From Streptomyces sp. Act143 (GTDB taxonomy: Bacteria > Actinomycetota > Actinomycetes > Streptomycetales > Streptomycetaceae), in the NCBI RefSeq assembly GCF_003143935.1, contig NZ_QFRX01000001.1, positions 223,129 through 287,128 on the forward strand: a stretch of 64,000 bases of DNA. The letters are read 5' to 3'. A program made the translations under genes and the position numbers. Of this stretch, positions 10,011 to 18,611 are shown one piece after another. Positions within the stretch are counted from its first letter, which is position 1. Every line of letters begins with the position of its first letter. A model generated the notes under the pieces. It was not told where the DNA came from. It saw only the letters and a program-made list of their open reading frames with translations, and made no database searches.

Positions 10011-10414
10011 TCCGTGACGGTGCAGTGCGCGGCCATGATCGGCCGCACTTCCAGCCACTCGTGGATCGGCTTTCCTCCCGCCCCCGGCGCGGCGGAGAGT
10101 TCCGCGGCCAGTTCGAGGGCCCGCTCGTGGCTGTCGACGTCGATGATCGTCCAGCCGGCGATGAGGTCCTTGGTCTCGGCGAAGGGGCCGTCGGTGACCG
10201 GCGGGCGCCCCTCACCGCCGTAGCGGACCCACGAGCCCTCGGGGGCGAGCGCCTGGCCGTCGACGTACTCGCCGGTCTTCTCCAGCCGCGCCGCGAAGTC
10301 GTTCATGTACTGCACGTGCGCCGAGATCTCCTCCGGCGTCCACTGGTCCATCGGTACGTCGTTCACGGGCGCGGGAGCGCCGCGGTAGTGCTTCAGCAGC
10401 AGGTACTTGGCCAT
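10007..10414 (-). CDS. YciI/DGPF-domain protein
   Basis: A 135-aa ferredoxin-like-fold protein starting MAKYLLLKHYRG and carrying the family signature VTDGPFAETKDLIAGW (the DGPF motif). It is the first gene of a two-gene operon with the ECF42-type sigma factor. In this conserved arrangement the DGPF protein is thought to be the target or modulator of the sigma factor. GAGGAGA lies upstream of ATG 10414. Confidence 0.9.
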
Positions 10415-10777
10415 GTCGGTTCTCCTCGGTGCCGGTGCGCCCATTGTGGCCGCGTCCACCCCTGGGACGGAGCCGGACGCGGGTTCTCGACATGGTCGGC
10501 CGACTCAATTCGTGCAGACGCCGTCGCCGAGCGGGGTGAGTCCGGGCATTTGCTGCCACCGGTGACTGACCGGCAGCGCGTCGAGGGAGCGAGGCAGGGG
10601 CGGGGGCCGCCTGGGTGTCCTTGGCGGGGGCGAGTGCGAGCAGCGACCCGCCGCTGACCGCCTCGGCCGCGACCGGACCCCGGGTGTCGGCAGTCTGAGG
10701 TGAGCAGCGTCGGAACGGCCGAACGCTCGGCCGGGGTAGCCCGGCCGAGCGTTCGGAGCGAACCGTTCAGGGGCTGA
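10415..10777. other. Intergenic region, no gene seen
   Basis: Holds the promoter side of the YciI-sigma operon at its left end and the transcription terminator of the galactanase gene at its right end. No open frame with plausible codon use or ribosome site was found between them. Confidence 0.6.
10719..10756 (-). terminator. Perfect hairpin terminator of the galactan operon
   Basis: The arms CCGAACGCTCGGCCGGG and CCCGGCCGAGCGTTCGG are exact complements (17 bp) around a four-base loop. The hairpin lies about 20 bp past the stop of the last gene of the minus-strand operon. It lacks a clear U-tract, as is usual in Streptomyces. Confidence 0.8.
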
Positions 10778-12817
10778 TCAGCTCACCTCGGTGATCCGCC
10801 ACCGCTGGTTGGCGCCGGAGTTGGCCTGCCACGTCGTGACGGCCGCGCCCTCGCCGGTCGCCTGGCCGCCGACCTCCAGCAGCCGGCCCGTCGCCGCGTT
10901 CACCAGCGTCCACGTGCCGTCGCCCGTGGTCGACAGGATCCACTCGGTCGCCGGGTCCCGGTCGCCCGTGTCGGGCTCGATCACCGGCACGTCGTCCCGC
11001 ACGGCGAGCCGCTTGCCCTCGGCCGGGTTGGCGAAGACGTAGCGGGCGCGGTTGCTGCCCTTCTTGCCGTACTTCGCCTCCAGCCGCCACTCCTGCGCGA
11101 CCGTGCCGGCGGCCGAGTTGATGACGAGGTTCGTGCCGTTGGCGCCGACGGTGACCGCCTTGCCGCTCTGCACGCCGGTCAGGGTGTAGGACGCGCCCTT
11201 GCTGAACAGGCTCGCGTCCTTCGCCACGCCCGAGACGCCCTCGACGGCGAACGAGGTCACGGACTGCGCGGGGACGGTGAACGTCGCCTTGCCGTCGACG
11301 ACCGCGACCGGCGCCTGCTCCACCAGCTTGCCGGCGGCGTCGGTGACGGTCGGGGTGACCGTCGCGTCCCGCTTGATCTTCCCGAACTTCGACAGGTCGA
11401 TCGTCACCGTGCGCGGCGCGGTCGTGGAGTTGACGTGGACGACGGAGGCACCCTTGCCGTCCTTCGTGACCGCGGCGGCGCTGGAGGTGTCGTTCACCTT
11501 GACCAGGCTGTCGCCCGGCTTGATGAAGTGCGTGAAGTTGCGGGCCGTGTCGAACTTCGTGTTCGTGTGGATCGGGCAGGTCTGGAGGGTGTCCGTCGAC
11601 GTGCAGCTGAACGGCAGCTGCACGGAACCCCAGTTGCCGCCCTTGGCGGACTCGCCGCCCGGCTTCATGTTGTCGTAGTCCTCGACCGGCTGCCAGAACA
11701 CCCAGGCCGTGGGCTCCAGTTCACGCAGGTCGTTCACCATCTGCTGGGCCAGCCCGAGGCCGGGGCGCATGTCGGTGAAGCTCTGCCCGTCGCCCCAGTC
11801 GCCCTCCACCTCGCTCATCCACAGCGGCTTGTCGGCCGCCTTGGCCAGGTCGCGGACCGTGGTGCGCTGACCGGTGCCGTAGGTGTGGACGTTCATCTGG
11901 CCGACGAGGTCCTTGGACGCCTGTGAGTAGGAGTTCCAGTTGGTCGCGAACAGACCGGGGTTGGTCTCGTCCATCGCCGATATGTCGGCCTTGACCTTGG
12001 CCTTCTTCAGGGCCGGTGCCAGGGCGGCCAGCACCTTCTCCTGCATCGCGGGCCCGATGTGCGCGCCCTCCTGACGGCCGCCCACCGGCTCGCCGTCGGC
12101 GCCCAGACGGGTGCCCCAGTAGCCGGTGTTCGGCTCGTTGAACGGGTCGACGGTGTCGACCTTGATGCCCTCGGACTTCTCCAGCCGCTTCGTCGCACCG
12201 GCGAGGTAGGCGGCGAAGTCACCGACCGAACTCTCCTTCAGCTGCTCGGCGTTGGCGTTGAAGCCGCCCGAGACGTAACCGCTCTCGGTCATGAACCACG
12301 GCGGGGAGTTGGAGAACGTCTCCCAGTGGTCGATGTCGTTCTTGATGCGGTCGACCCACCAGCGCTGGGTGGCGTCGGCCTTGTCGTTCCAGTCGGCGGG
12401 ATCGTCGGCGCTCCACCAGTCGGTGTCGGTACGGGTGGTGCCCTCCGGCGCCTGCCACCAGCCCTCGACCGCGCCACCGGCGCGCAAGTAGTCCTTCACA
12501 TCCGGGGCGTTGCCGCCGCCGATGTTGTAGCGCGCGATGTTCAGCGCCAGACCGTCGTCACCGAAGAGCAGATCGGCGAGCTTCTCGCGGATCTCCTTCG
12601 GGTAGTCGCCGGTGGCGTTCGCGAACCAGACCAGGCTGGTGCCCCAGCCCTCGAACGGTGCCTGCTTGTACGACGGATCGGGCTGCACGGTGACCGACGC
12701 GGTGGCCGTGTCGGCCTGCGCGAGCGGCGCGGGGACGGAGAGCAGTGCCGCTCCGGTCGCCAGCGCGGTCATCGACGCGGCGGTGAGGAGCCGTCTGCTG
12801 CGGGTGAGTCCTGCCAT
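10778..12817 (-). CDS. Secreted GH30 beta-1,6-galactanase-like glycosidase with lectin-like tail
   Basis: A 679-aa extracellular glycosidase. A Sec signal peptide (to about residue 36, PLAQA) is followed by a GH30 catalytic barrel with PFEGWGTSL, then SNSPPWFMTESG and the acid/base E228 in VDPFNEPNTGYWG. The nucleophile E336 lies in PLWMSEVEGDWG, and a beta-sandwich side domain ends near residue 520. The last 150 residues resemble a ricin-B/CBM13-like sugar-binding domain (EWRLEAKYG, ATGRLLEVGGQATGEGAAVTTWQANSGANQRWRI in pieces). The motif set fits GH30 subfamily 5, endo-beta-1,6-galactanases acting on arabinogalactan side chains. It is the last gene of the operon with GH42 and an ABC importer, so it probably releases galacto-oligosaccharides outside the cell. 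Confidence 0.9.
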   Translation of the reverse strand: MAGLTRSRRLLTAASMTALATGAALLSVPAPLAQADTATASVTVQPDPSYKQAPFEGWGTSLVWFANATGDYPKEIREKLADLLFGDDGLALNIARYNIGGGNAPDVKDYLRAGGAVEGWWQAPEGTTRTDTDWWSADDPADWNDKADATQRWWVDRIKNDIDHWETFSNSPPWFMTESGYVSGGFNANAEQLKESSVGDFAAYLAGATKRLEKSEGIKVDTVDPFNEPNTGYWGTRLGADGEPVGGRQEGAHIGPAMQEKVLAALAPALKKAKVKADISAMDETNPGLFATNWNSYSQASKDLVGQMNVHTYGTGQRTTVRDLAKAADKPLWMSEVEGDWGDGQSFTDMRPGLGLAQQMVNDLRELEPTAWVFWQPVEDYDNMKPGGESAKGGNWGSVQLPFSCTSTDTLQTCPIHTNTKFDTARNFTHFIKPGDSLVKVNDTSSAAAVTKDGKGASVVHVNSTTAPRTVTIDLSKFGKIKRDATVTPTVTDAAGKLVEQAPVAVVDGKATFTVPAQSVTSFAVEGVSGVAKDASLFSKGASYTLTGVQSGKAVTVGANGTNLVINSAAGTVAQEWRLEAKYGKKGSNRARYVFANPAEGKRLAVRDDVPVIEPDTGDRDPATEWILSTTGDGTWTLVNAATGRLLEVGGQATGEGAAVTTWQANSGANQRWRITEVS

Positions 12818-12930
12818 CGTGTGCTCCCAGCTTCATAGGTGGAAACGCTGCGGTGGTCCCTCCCGCCGGACGTACGGGGAGGGGAGGTGCCCCCGGGCGG
12901 GTCAGGTGCCGCCCGGGGAGACAGATGAGG

Positions 12931-14970
12931 TCAGACGGCCGGCCGGCGCACCACGGCGACCTCGCGCGGCCCGAGGACGAGCCCGCCGTCGCCGGCCGTG
13001 CCGTACAGCACGTCACCGGCGAACCCGGGCATCGGCACCGTGTCGTCGGTGCGGTTGACCAGGAACAGGAACTGCTCCTCGGCGCTCCTGCGGACCGTCA
13101 GCTCGACGCGTCCGCGCGCCTCGGCCGGGAGTTCGCTCGCCACGCCGGCCGGCTCCAGCAGACGCGGCAGCAGCGCGGTGAGCCCCGGGACGCCGAGGCG
13201 GGTGGAGACGTACGACGCCGAACCGGCGGCCGCCGCACGGCGGGTCACGGCCGGTCGCCCGGCCTGGTCGCCGGAGTCGTAGCGGGCGAGAACCTCGGTG
13301 CGGTCGTCGGCCAGGGTGATCCGGTCGGTCCACAGGGTGCCGGTCGAGCCGTCGTCCAGGGACACCGACTCGTCGGCGAGCAGCGGACCGAACTCCTCGA
13401 CCCGGATGCCGAGCAGGTCACGCAGCGCACCGGGGTAGCCGCCCAGCCAGACATGGTCGTTCTGGTCGACGACGCCCGAGAAGTAGGTCGTCACCAGGTG
13501 GCCGCCCTGCTCGGCGTAGCGGGTCAGCTCCTTGCCGAGTTCCGCCGGGACGACGTGCAGGACCGGCGCGATCAGCACGTCGTAGCGCGCGAAGTCGCTC
13601 TTGGTGGTGATCAGGTCGGCGCGCACGCCGAGCGCGAGGAGCGCCGAGTACCAGTCCAGGCCCTCCTGGCGGTAGTTGAGCAGCGAGGTGGGGTGGGAGT
13701 CCTGTTCGCTGGCCCACCAGGAGTCCCAGTCGAAGACGATGCCGACCTTCGCGCTGTCCCGCGTCGAACCGGCCACCGGGGCCAGCGTCTTGAGGGTGGC
13801 GCCGAGTTCGGCCACCGCGCGGAACAGCTCGCTGTCGGGACCGGCGTGCGGGACCATCGCCGAGTGGTACTTCTCGGCGCCGGCCGCCGACTGCCGCCAC
13901 TGGAAGAAGCAGACGGCGTCCGCGCCGTGCGCCACGTGCAGCAGGGAGTCCCGGGCCAGCTCGCCCGGCCGCTTGGCCACGTTGACCGGCTGCCAGTTGA
14001 CGGCGCTGGTGGAGTGCTCCATCAGGAACCACGGGCGGCCGCCCGCGATGCCGCTGGTGAGGTTGGCGGAGAAGGACAGCTCGTCGCGGGACTGCGGGCC
14101 GGGGTGGACGTAGTGGTCGTTGGAGACGAAGTCGATCTCCTCGGCCCAGTCCGCGTAGTTCATGCCCTTCGTCTCGCCCATCACCATGAAGTTGGTGGTG
14201 ACCGGGACGTCCGGGGTGATCTCCTTCAGCAGGTCCCGCTCGGCGCGCAGGTAGTCCTTCAGGGCGTCGGAGGAGAAGCGCTTGAAGTCCAGCTGCTGGG
14301 TCGGGTTGGGGTGCGAGGCCGCCAGGCGCGGCGGCAGGATCTGCTGCCAGTCGGTGTAGCGCTGCGACCAGAACGCCGTGCCCCAGGCGTGGTTGAGGGC
14401 GTCCAGGGTGCCGTAGTGGGCGCGCAGCCAGTCGCGGAAGGCGCGGGCCGCGTCGTCGGAGTAGTCGTAGACGTTGTGGCAGCCCAGCTCGTTGGAGACG
14501 TGCCAGGCGACGAGCGCGGGGTGGTCGGCGTAGCGGGTCGCCATCTCGCGGACCAGGCGCAGGGCGTGCTCGCGGAAGACGGGGGAGGTGGGCCGCCAGT
14601 GCTGACGGGCGCCCGGCCACAGGGTCTCGCCGGTCGCGGTGACGGGGAGGATCTCGGGGTGGGCCGTGGTCAGCCACGGCGGCGGGGAGGCGGTGGCGGT
14701 CGCCAGGTCGACGCCTATGCCGCCGGCGTGCAGCAGGTCCATGACCTCGTCGAGCCAGCCGAAGTCCCAGGCGTCGGCGGCCGGTTGGAGCCGGGCCCAG
14801 GAGAAGATCGCCACCGAGACGACGGTGACACCGGCCTCCCGCATCAGCCTGACGTCCTCCTCCCACACCTCCCGGGGCCACTGCTCGGGGTTGTAGTCGG
14901 CGCCGAAGGCGAGACGCGGGGTGGGGTCACCGTCCGCTCCGCGGCGGCGGGAGTGGAGGGTGGAGATCAT
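12931..14970 (-). CDS. GH42 beta-galactosidase
   Basis: Intracellular beta-galactosidase of glycoside hydrolase family 42, 679 aa and full length. It opens with AFGADYNPEQWP and has acid/base E161 in AWHVSNELGCH and nucleophile E318 in WFLMEHSTSAVNW. The trimerisation (residues about 400-610) and C-terminal beta domains follow. No signal peptide is present, so it should hydrolyse imported beta-galactosides, complementing the secreted GH30. ATG 14970 follows GGAAGGACC. It lies 81 bp after the binding-protein gene and 113 bp before GH30. Confidence 0.93.
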   Translation of the reverse strand: MISTLHSRRRGADGDPTPRLAFGADYNPEQWPREVWEEDVRLMREAGVTVVSVAIFSWARLQPAADAWDFGWLDEVMDLLHAGGIGVDLATATASPPPWLTTAHPEILPVTATGETLWPGARQHWRPTSPVFREHALRLVREMATRYADHPALVAWHVSNELGCHNVYDYSDDAARAFRDWLRAHYGTLDALNHAWGTAFWSQRYTDWQQILPPRLAASHPNPTQQLDFKRFSSDALKDYLRAERDLLKEITPDVPVTTNFMVMGETKGMNYADWAEEIDFVSNDHYVHPGPQSRDELSFSANLTSGIAGGRPWFLMEHSTSAVNWQPVNVAKRPGELARDSLLHVAHGADAVCFFQWRQSAAGAEKYHSAMVPHAGPDSELFRAVAELGATLKTLAPVAGSTRDSAKVGIVFDWDSWWASEQDSHPTSLLNYRQEGLDWYSALLALGVRADLITTKSDFARYDVLIAPVLHVVPAELGKELTRYAEQGGHLVTTYFSGVVDQNDHVWLGGYPGALRDLLGIRVEEFGPLLADESVSLDDGSTGTLWTDRITLADDRTEVLARYDSGDQAGRPAVTRRAAAAGSASYVSTRLGVPGLTALLPRLLEPAGVASELPAEARGRVELTVRRSAEEQFLFLVNRTDDTVPMPGFAGDVLYGTAGDGGLVLGPREVAVVRRPAV

Positions 14971-15051
14971 GGCGGTCCTTCCGAAGGGGTGGTGCACGGG
15001 GCGGCGCGGCCCGCAGGCCGCGCCGCCCGGTGTTCGTTGCTTCCGCGAGAA

Positions 15052-16389
15052 CTACTTCTCGATGGTGAAGCCCTGCTCCTCGCCGTACTTGACGGACGCG
15101 TCCTGCCAGGCCTTCAGCCCCTCCGCCAGCGTGGTGCCGGAGACGTAGGCCTTGCCGACGGTGTCGTTGAAGATCGAGTTGGCGTACGGCTGGAAGGGCA
15201 GGTAGGACCAGTCGCTCGCCACGTTGGCCGCGGACTCGGCGAAGATCTTGTTGGCTTCCTGGCCGTCGAAGTAGTCGAACTTCTTGCTCTGGAACGCCGG
15301 GTCCTCCAGCTGCGCCTTGGTGGCGGGGAAGGCTCCCTCGGAGACACGGGTGGCGACACCGTCGCCGGAGTTGGCGTACTCCGTGAAGGCGTAGGCGAGT
15401 TCCTTGTTCTTGGCGAGGGCCGGGACGGTCAGCGAGGAACCGCCGTTCTCCGCGCTCGCCTTGTCGCCCTTGGTCCAGGCCGGCAGCGCGGCGGCACGCC
15501 ACTGACCCTTGGCGCCCGGGACACCGGTCTCGAAGTTGGCGGGCATCCAGGCACCGCTGGCCAGGGTGGCGATGCTGCCGTCGCCCAGGCCCTTGTACCA
15601 GTCGTCGGTCCAGCCGTTGATCGGGGCGAGCAGCTTCTCGTCGATCAGCTTCTGCCAGACCGTCTCGAACTTCTTGGCGCCCGCGTCGTCGAAGTTGATG
15701 CCGACCTTGGTGCCGTCGACCTTGTACGGGCGCGAACCGGCCTGCCACAGCATGGAGGTGGTGAAGCCCGCGTCACCGGCGTCGTTGGCGATGTAGACCT
15801 TCGGGTCGGCCTTGTGGAGCTTGCGGGCCGCGTCGAGGTACTCGTCCCAGGTGGTCGGGACGGCGATCTTGTACTTGTCGAAGACCGTCTTGTTGTAGAA
15901 CAGCGCCATCGGGCCCGAGTCCATCGGCAGGCCGTAGACCTTGTCGCCGTCGCTGACCGCGTTCCACGGGCCGGCCGTGTACTTCGAGGCGAGCTTGTCG
16001 GCGCCGTACGGCGCGAGGTCGGTCAGGCCCTTGGTGAGGGAGTACTGGCCGAGCGCGAAGTACTCGACCTGGGCGACGTCCGGGACGCCCTTGCCGGCCG
16101 AGATCGCGTTGGACAGCGCGGTGTAGTGCTTGTCGCCGGAGCGCTCGCTGACCAGGTTGACCTTGACCTTCGGGTACTTCTTCTGGAAGTCGGCGGCCAC
16201 CGTCTTCAGCGTGGGCTCCCAGGCCCAGACCGTGATGGAACCACCCTTGTCCAGCGCCGCCTTGATGTCGCCGGCGGACACGGCCTTGGTGTCGGAGTCG
16301 TCGTCGGAGCCGCCGCAGGCGGTGACGCCGAGGGCGAGGGTGGAGACGAGGGCGATGCCGCGCAGGATGCGGCTCGTTGTTCTGCGCAT
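15052..16389 (-). CDS. Sugar ABC transporter substrate-binding lipoprotein
   Basis: A 445-aa extracellular solute-binding protein of family 1 (MalE-like). The signal peptide ends in a lipobox (LGVTAC, Cys25), so the mature protein is anchored to the outer face of the membrane. Mature features include SITVWAWEPTLKTVAADFQKK, YDLP-type hinge region GLPMDSGPMALFYNKTVF and the GAWMPANFE tract common in galacto-oligosaccharide binders. It is expected to capture galactobiose-like oligosaccharides and hand them to the two permeases encoded just upstream. Confidence 0.92.
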   Translation of the reverse strand: MRRTTSRILRGIALVSTLALGVTACGGSDDDSDTKAVSAGDIKAALDKGGSITVWAWEPTLKTVAADFQKKYPKVKVNLVSERSGDKHYTALSNAISAGKGVPDVAQVEYFALGQYSLTKGLTDLAPYGADKLASKYTAGPWNAVSDGDKVYGLPMDSGPMALFYNKTVFDKYKIAVPTTWDEYLDAARKLHKADPKVYIANDAGDAGFTTSMLWQAGSRPYKVDGTKVGINFDDAGAKKFETVWQKLIDEKLLAPINGWTDDWYKGLGDGSIATLASGAWMPANFETGVPGAKGQWRAAALPAWTKGDKASAENGGSSLTVPALAKNKELAYAFTEYANSGDGVATRVSEGAFPATKAQLEDPAFQSKKFDYFDGQEANKIFAESAANVASDWSYLPFQPYANSIFNDTVGKAYVSGTTLAEGLKAWQDASVKYGEEQGFTIEK

Positions 16390-16437
16390 GGAGGTGCTTC
16401 CACTTCTTCGTGGGTGGGACAGGTGAGGGTGGGGGAG

Positions 16438-16500
16438 CTTCAGGGGTTCTTCAGGGTGGTTCAGGGGTGGTTCAGGGGTTCTTCGGGGATGGTTCAGCGG
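16438..16500. repeat. Short degenerate repeats between permease and binding-protein genes
   Basis: About five copies of a 10-12 bp element around GGTTCAGGGG, alternating with TTCTTC, fill half of the 136-bp gap. They lie in the transcript between the permease stop and the binding-protein start. Confidence 0.6.
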
Positions 16501-16525
16501 TGCTGCATTGGGGGGCTTGGGGGCG

Positions 16526-17449
16526 TCACTCCTTGACGCTTCCGGCGGCGAGGCCGGACTGCCAGTACTTCTGGAGGAACAGGAAGGCGGCGATCAGGGG
16601 GATGATCGTGAGCAGGGAGCCGGTGATCACCAGGTTGAAGATGACCTCTCCGCCGATGGTCTGTGCCTGCGAGCTCCAGGCACTCAGACCCAGGGTCAGC
16701 GGATACCAGTCGGGGTCCTTGAGCATGATCAGCGGCAGGAAGTAGTTGTTCCAGGTGGCGACCGTGGTGAACAGCAGCACGGTCACGATCCCCGGGGCCA
16801 GCAGCGGCAGCGCGACCTGGAAGAAGGTCCGCACCTCGCTCGCCCCGTCCATCCGGGCCGCCTCCAGCAGCTCGGTCGGGATGGCCTCGGCGGCGAACAC
16901 CCACATCAGGTAGAGGCCGAACGGCGAGACCAGCGACGGGATGATCACCGCCCAGGGGGTGTCGGTGAGCCCCATCTTGCTGAACATCAGGAAGGTCGGC
17001 ACCGCGAGCGCCGTACCCGGCACGGCCACCGCGCCGATGACGACGGCGAAGATGCCGCGCTTGCCGGGGAAGTCGAACTTGGCCAGCGCGTACCCGCCCA
17101 GCACCGCCAGCAGGGTCGCGCCGCCCGCCCCGAGCACCACGTACAGCAGGGTGTTCAGCAGCCAGCGGCCGAAGATGCCGTCGTGGTAGGTGAAGGTGTC
17201 CCGGATGTTGTCCCACAGGGCGAAGTCGTGGGCGAACCACAGTCCGTTGGAGTCGCCCAGACCCGCCTGGGTCTTGGTGGAGTTGATGACCAGCCAGATC
17301 AGCGGCACCACGGTGTAGAGGACCATCAGGGCCATCAGCACCGTCAGCAGCACACTGCGCCGCGGCTTGCCGGGGGTGTGCGGCTTGCGGGGCGTCCGCA
17401 GCCTGGGGGCGGCCTTCTTCGCGGGGGGAGCGGTGACAGAGGTGCTCAT
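16526..17449 (-). CDS. Sugar ABC transporter permease (MalG type)
   Basis: A 307-aa inner-membrane permease with six membrane segments and the EAA loop that contacts the ATPase (AIPTELLEAARMDGASEVRTFFQVALPLLAPG, around residues 196-228). The Lys/Arg/Pro-rich cytoplasmic leader (KKAAPRLRTPRKPHTPGKPRR) is common in Streptomyces MalG proteins. It follows the MalF-type gene with a 4-bp gap. No ATPase gene is in the operon, as expected where a shared MsiK-type ATPase energises many importers. Confidence 0.93.
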   Translation of the reverse strand: MSTSVTAPPAKKAAPRLRTPRKPHTPGKPRRSVLLTVLMALMVLYTVVPLIWLVINSTKTQAGLGDSNGLWFAHDFALWDNIRDTFTYHDGIFGRWLLNTLLYVVLGAGGATLLAVLGGYALAKFDFPGKRGIFAVVIGAVAVPGTALAVPTFLMFSKMGLTDTPWAVIIPSLVSPFGLYLMWVFAAEAIPTELLEAARMDGASEVRTFFQVALPLLAPGIVTVLLFTTVATWNNYFLPLIMLKDPDWYPLTLGLSAWSSQAQTIGGEVIFNLVITGSLLTIIPLIAAFLFLQKYWQSGLAAGSVKE

Positions 17450-17453
17450 CGGG

Positions 17454-18380
17454 TCACGCTCCCTTGCGCATGCCGCGCAGCTGGACGGCGTAGGCGACGA
17501 TCATCGTGATGACGCCCATGATGATGGCCACCGTCGCGGAGTAGTTGTGCTGCTGGCCGTTGAAGGACAGCGAGTAGGTGTAGAAGTTCGGCGTGTAGTC
17601 CGTGGTGATGGAGTTCAGCGCCAGCGGACGCAGGATGCTCGGCTCGTTGAAGAGCTGGAAGCTGCCGATGATCGAGAAGATCGTGGCGATGACGATCGCG
17701 CCCCGGATCGCGGGCAGCTTGATCGAGCTGATGACCCGCCACTGACCCGCGCCGTCGATCTCCGCCGCCTCGTACAGCGAGGTCGGGATGACGCGCAGCG
17801 CGGAGTAGAAGATCAGCATGTTGTAGCCGACGAACTCCCAGGTCACGATGTTGCCGATGGAGGCGAGCACCCAGTCGGGGGAGAGCAGGTCGGGCAGCGA
17901 GGTGCCGAACGCGTCGTTGATGTCGCCGACCAGGCCGTACTTGGTGCCGTACATGAAGCCCCACATCAGGGTGGCGACCACGGCGGGCACCGCGTACGGC
18001 AGGAAGATCGTGATCCGGAAGAAGCTCTTGCCGTAGAGCCGGCCGCTGTCCAGCGCCAGTGCCACCAGCAGGGCGATGCCGAGCATGATCGGCACCTGGA
18101 TCGCCAGGAAGAGCCCCACCCGGCCGACGGCGGCCCAGAACTGGTCGTCCTTGAGGGCCTGTGTGTAGTTGTCCAGGCCGACGAACTGGTTGCCGCCGAT
18201 CAGCTGGTTGCGGAAGAGGCTCAGGTAGATCGAGTACGCGATGGGGGCGAGGAAGACCAGTGCGAAGACCGCCACGAACGGGCCGATGAAACCCCATCCG
18301 GTCCACGAGCGCCGGTCCCGTTTCGCCGGAGGCGGTGCCGGGCGCGGCTCGGCGGCGGCCGGCGGTTGCAACGTTTTCAT
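17454..18380 (-). CDS. Sugar ABC transporter permease (MalF type)
   Basis: First gene of the galactan operon, 308 aa. It has an N-terminal membrane segment after a Pro/Arg-rich leader (WGFIGPFVAVFALVFLAPI) and five more. The EAA loop is SLYEAAEIDGAGQWRVISSIKLPAIRG, ending in the usual PAI/LP stretch. GAGGAA precedes ATG 18380. Its promoter region, shared with the divergent LacI gene, has two identical operators, so the whole operon should be induced by the imported sugar. Confidence 0.93.
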   Translation of the reverse strand: MKTLQPPAAAEPRPAPPPAKRDRRSWTGWGFIGPFVAVFALVFLAPIAYSIYLSLFRNQLIGGNQFVGLDNYTQALKDDQFWAAVGRVGLFLAIQVPIMLGIALLVALALDSGRLYGKSFFRITIFLPYAVPAVVATLMWGFMYGTKYGLVGDINDAFGTSLPDLLSPDWVLASIGNIVTWEFVGYNMLIFYSALRVIPTSLYEAAEIDGAGQWRVISSIKLPAIRGAIVIATIFSIIGSFQLFNEPSILRPLALNSITTDYTPNFYTYSLSFNGQQHNYSATVAIIMGVITMIVAYAVQLRGMRKGA

Positions 18381-18449
18381 GATCGTTCCTCGCTCGTTCA
18401 CTCATGGAACCCGCCGCCCCGCAGGGGATTCCCCGTGCGGCACGGCCGC

Positions 18450-18467
18450 GATGTTTACGTAAACATC
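18450..18467. promoter_or_regulatory. LacI-type operator 1
   Basis: A perfect 18-bp palindrome, GATGTTTACGTAAACATC, with the central CG typical of LacI-family sites. It sits 70 bp upstream of the permease start, in the divergent intergenic region. Confidence 0.85.
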
Positions 18468-18496
18468 AGCCAGCAGAAAAAATGACTTGAGCTGTT

Positions 18497-18512
18497 ATGT
18501 TTACGTAAACAT
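18497..18512. promoter_or_regulatory. LacI-type operator 2
   Basis: A second exact copy of the 16-bp core ATGTTTACGTAAACAT, centred 46 bp from the first and about 100 bp before the LacI gene. Two identical copies between divergent genes strongly suggest autoregulation and operon control by the same repressor. Confidence 0.85.
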
Positions 18513-18611
18513 CCGATGGCGGCATGTCTACACTCCTCCGATGACACCGGTCAAGGGTCTCCCCGGAGGATCGTGATCAAAGCGATGCAGGGAGAGGCAG
18601 GGGGTAGGAAA

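Noticed and set aside
12853-16536. A 1227-codon open frame on the plus strand
   Set aside because: It runs antisense to GH42, the binding protein and the permease. High GC opens the opposite frames; composition is Arg/Gly/Val/Asp-rich with no domain.
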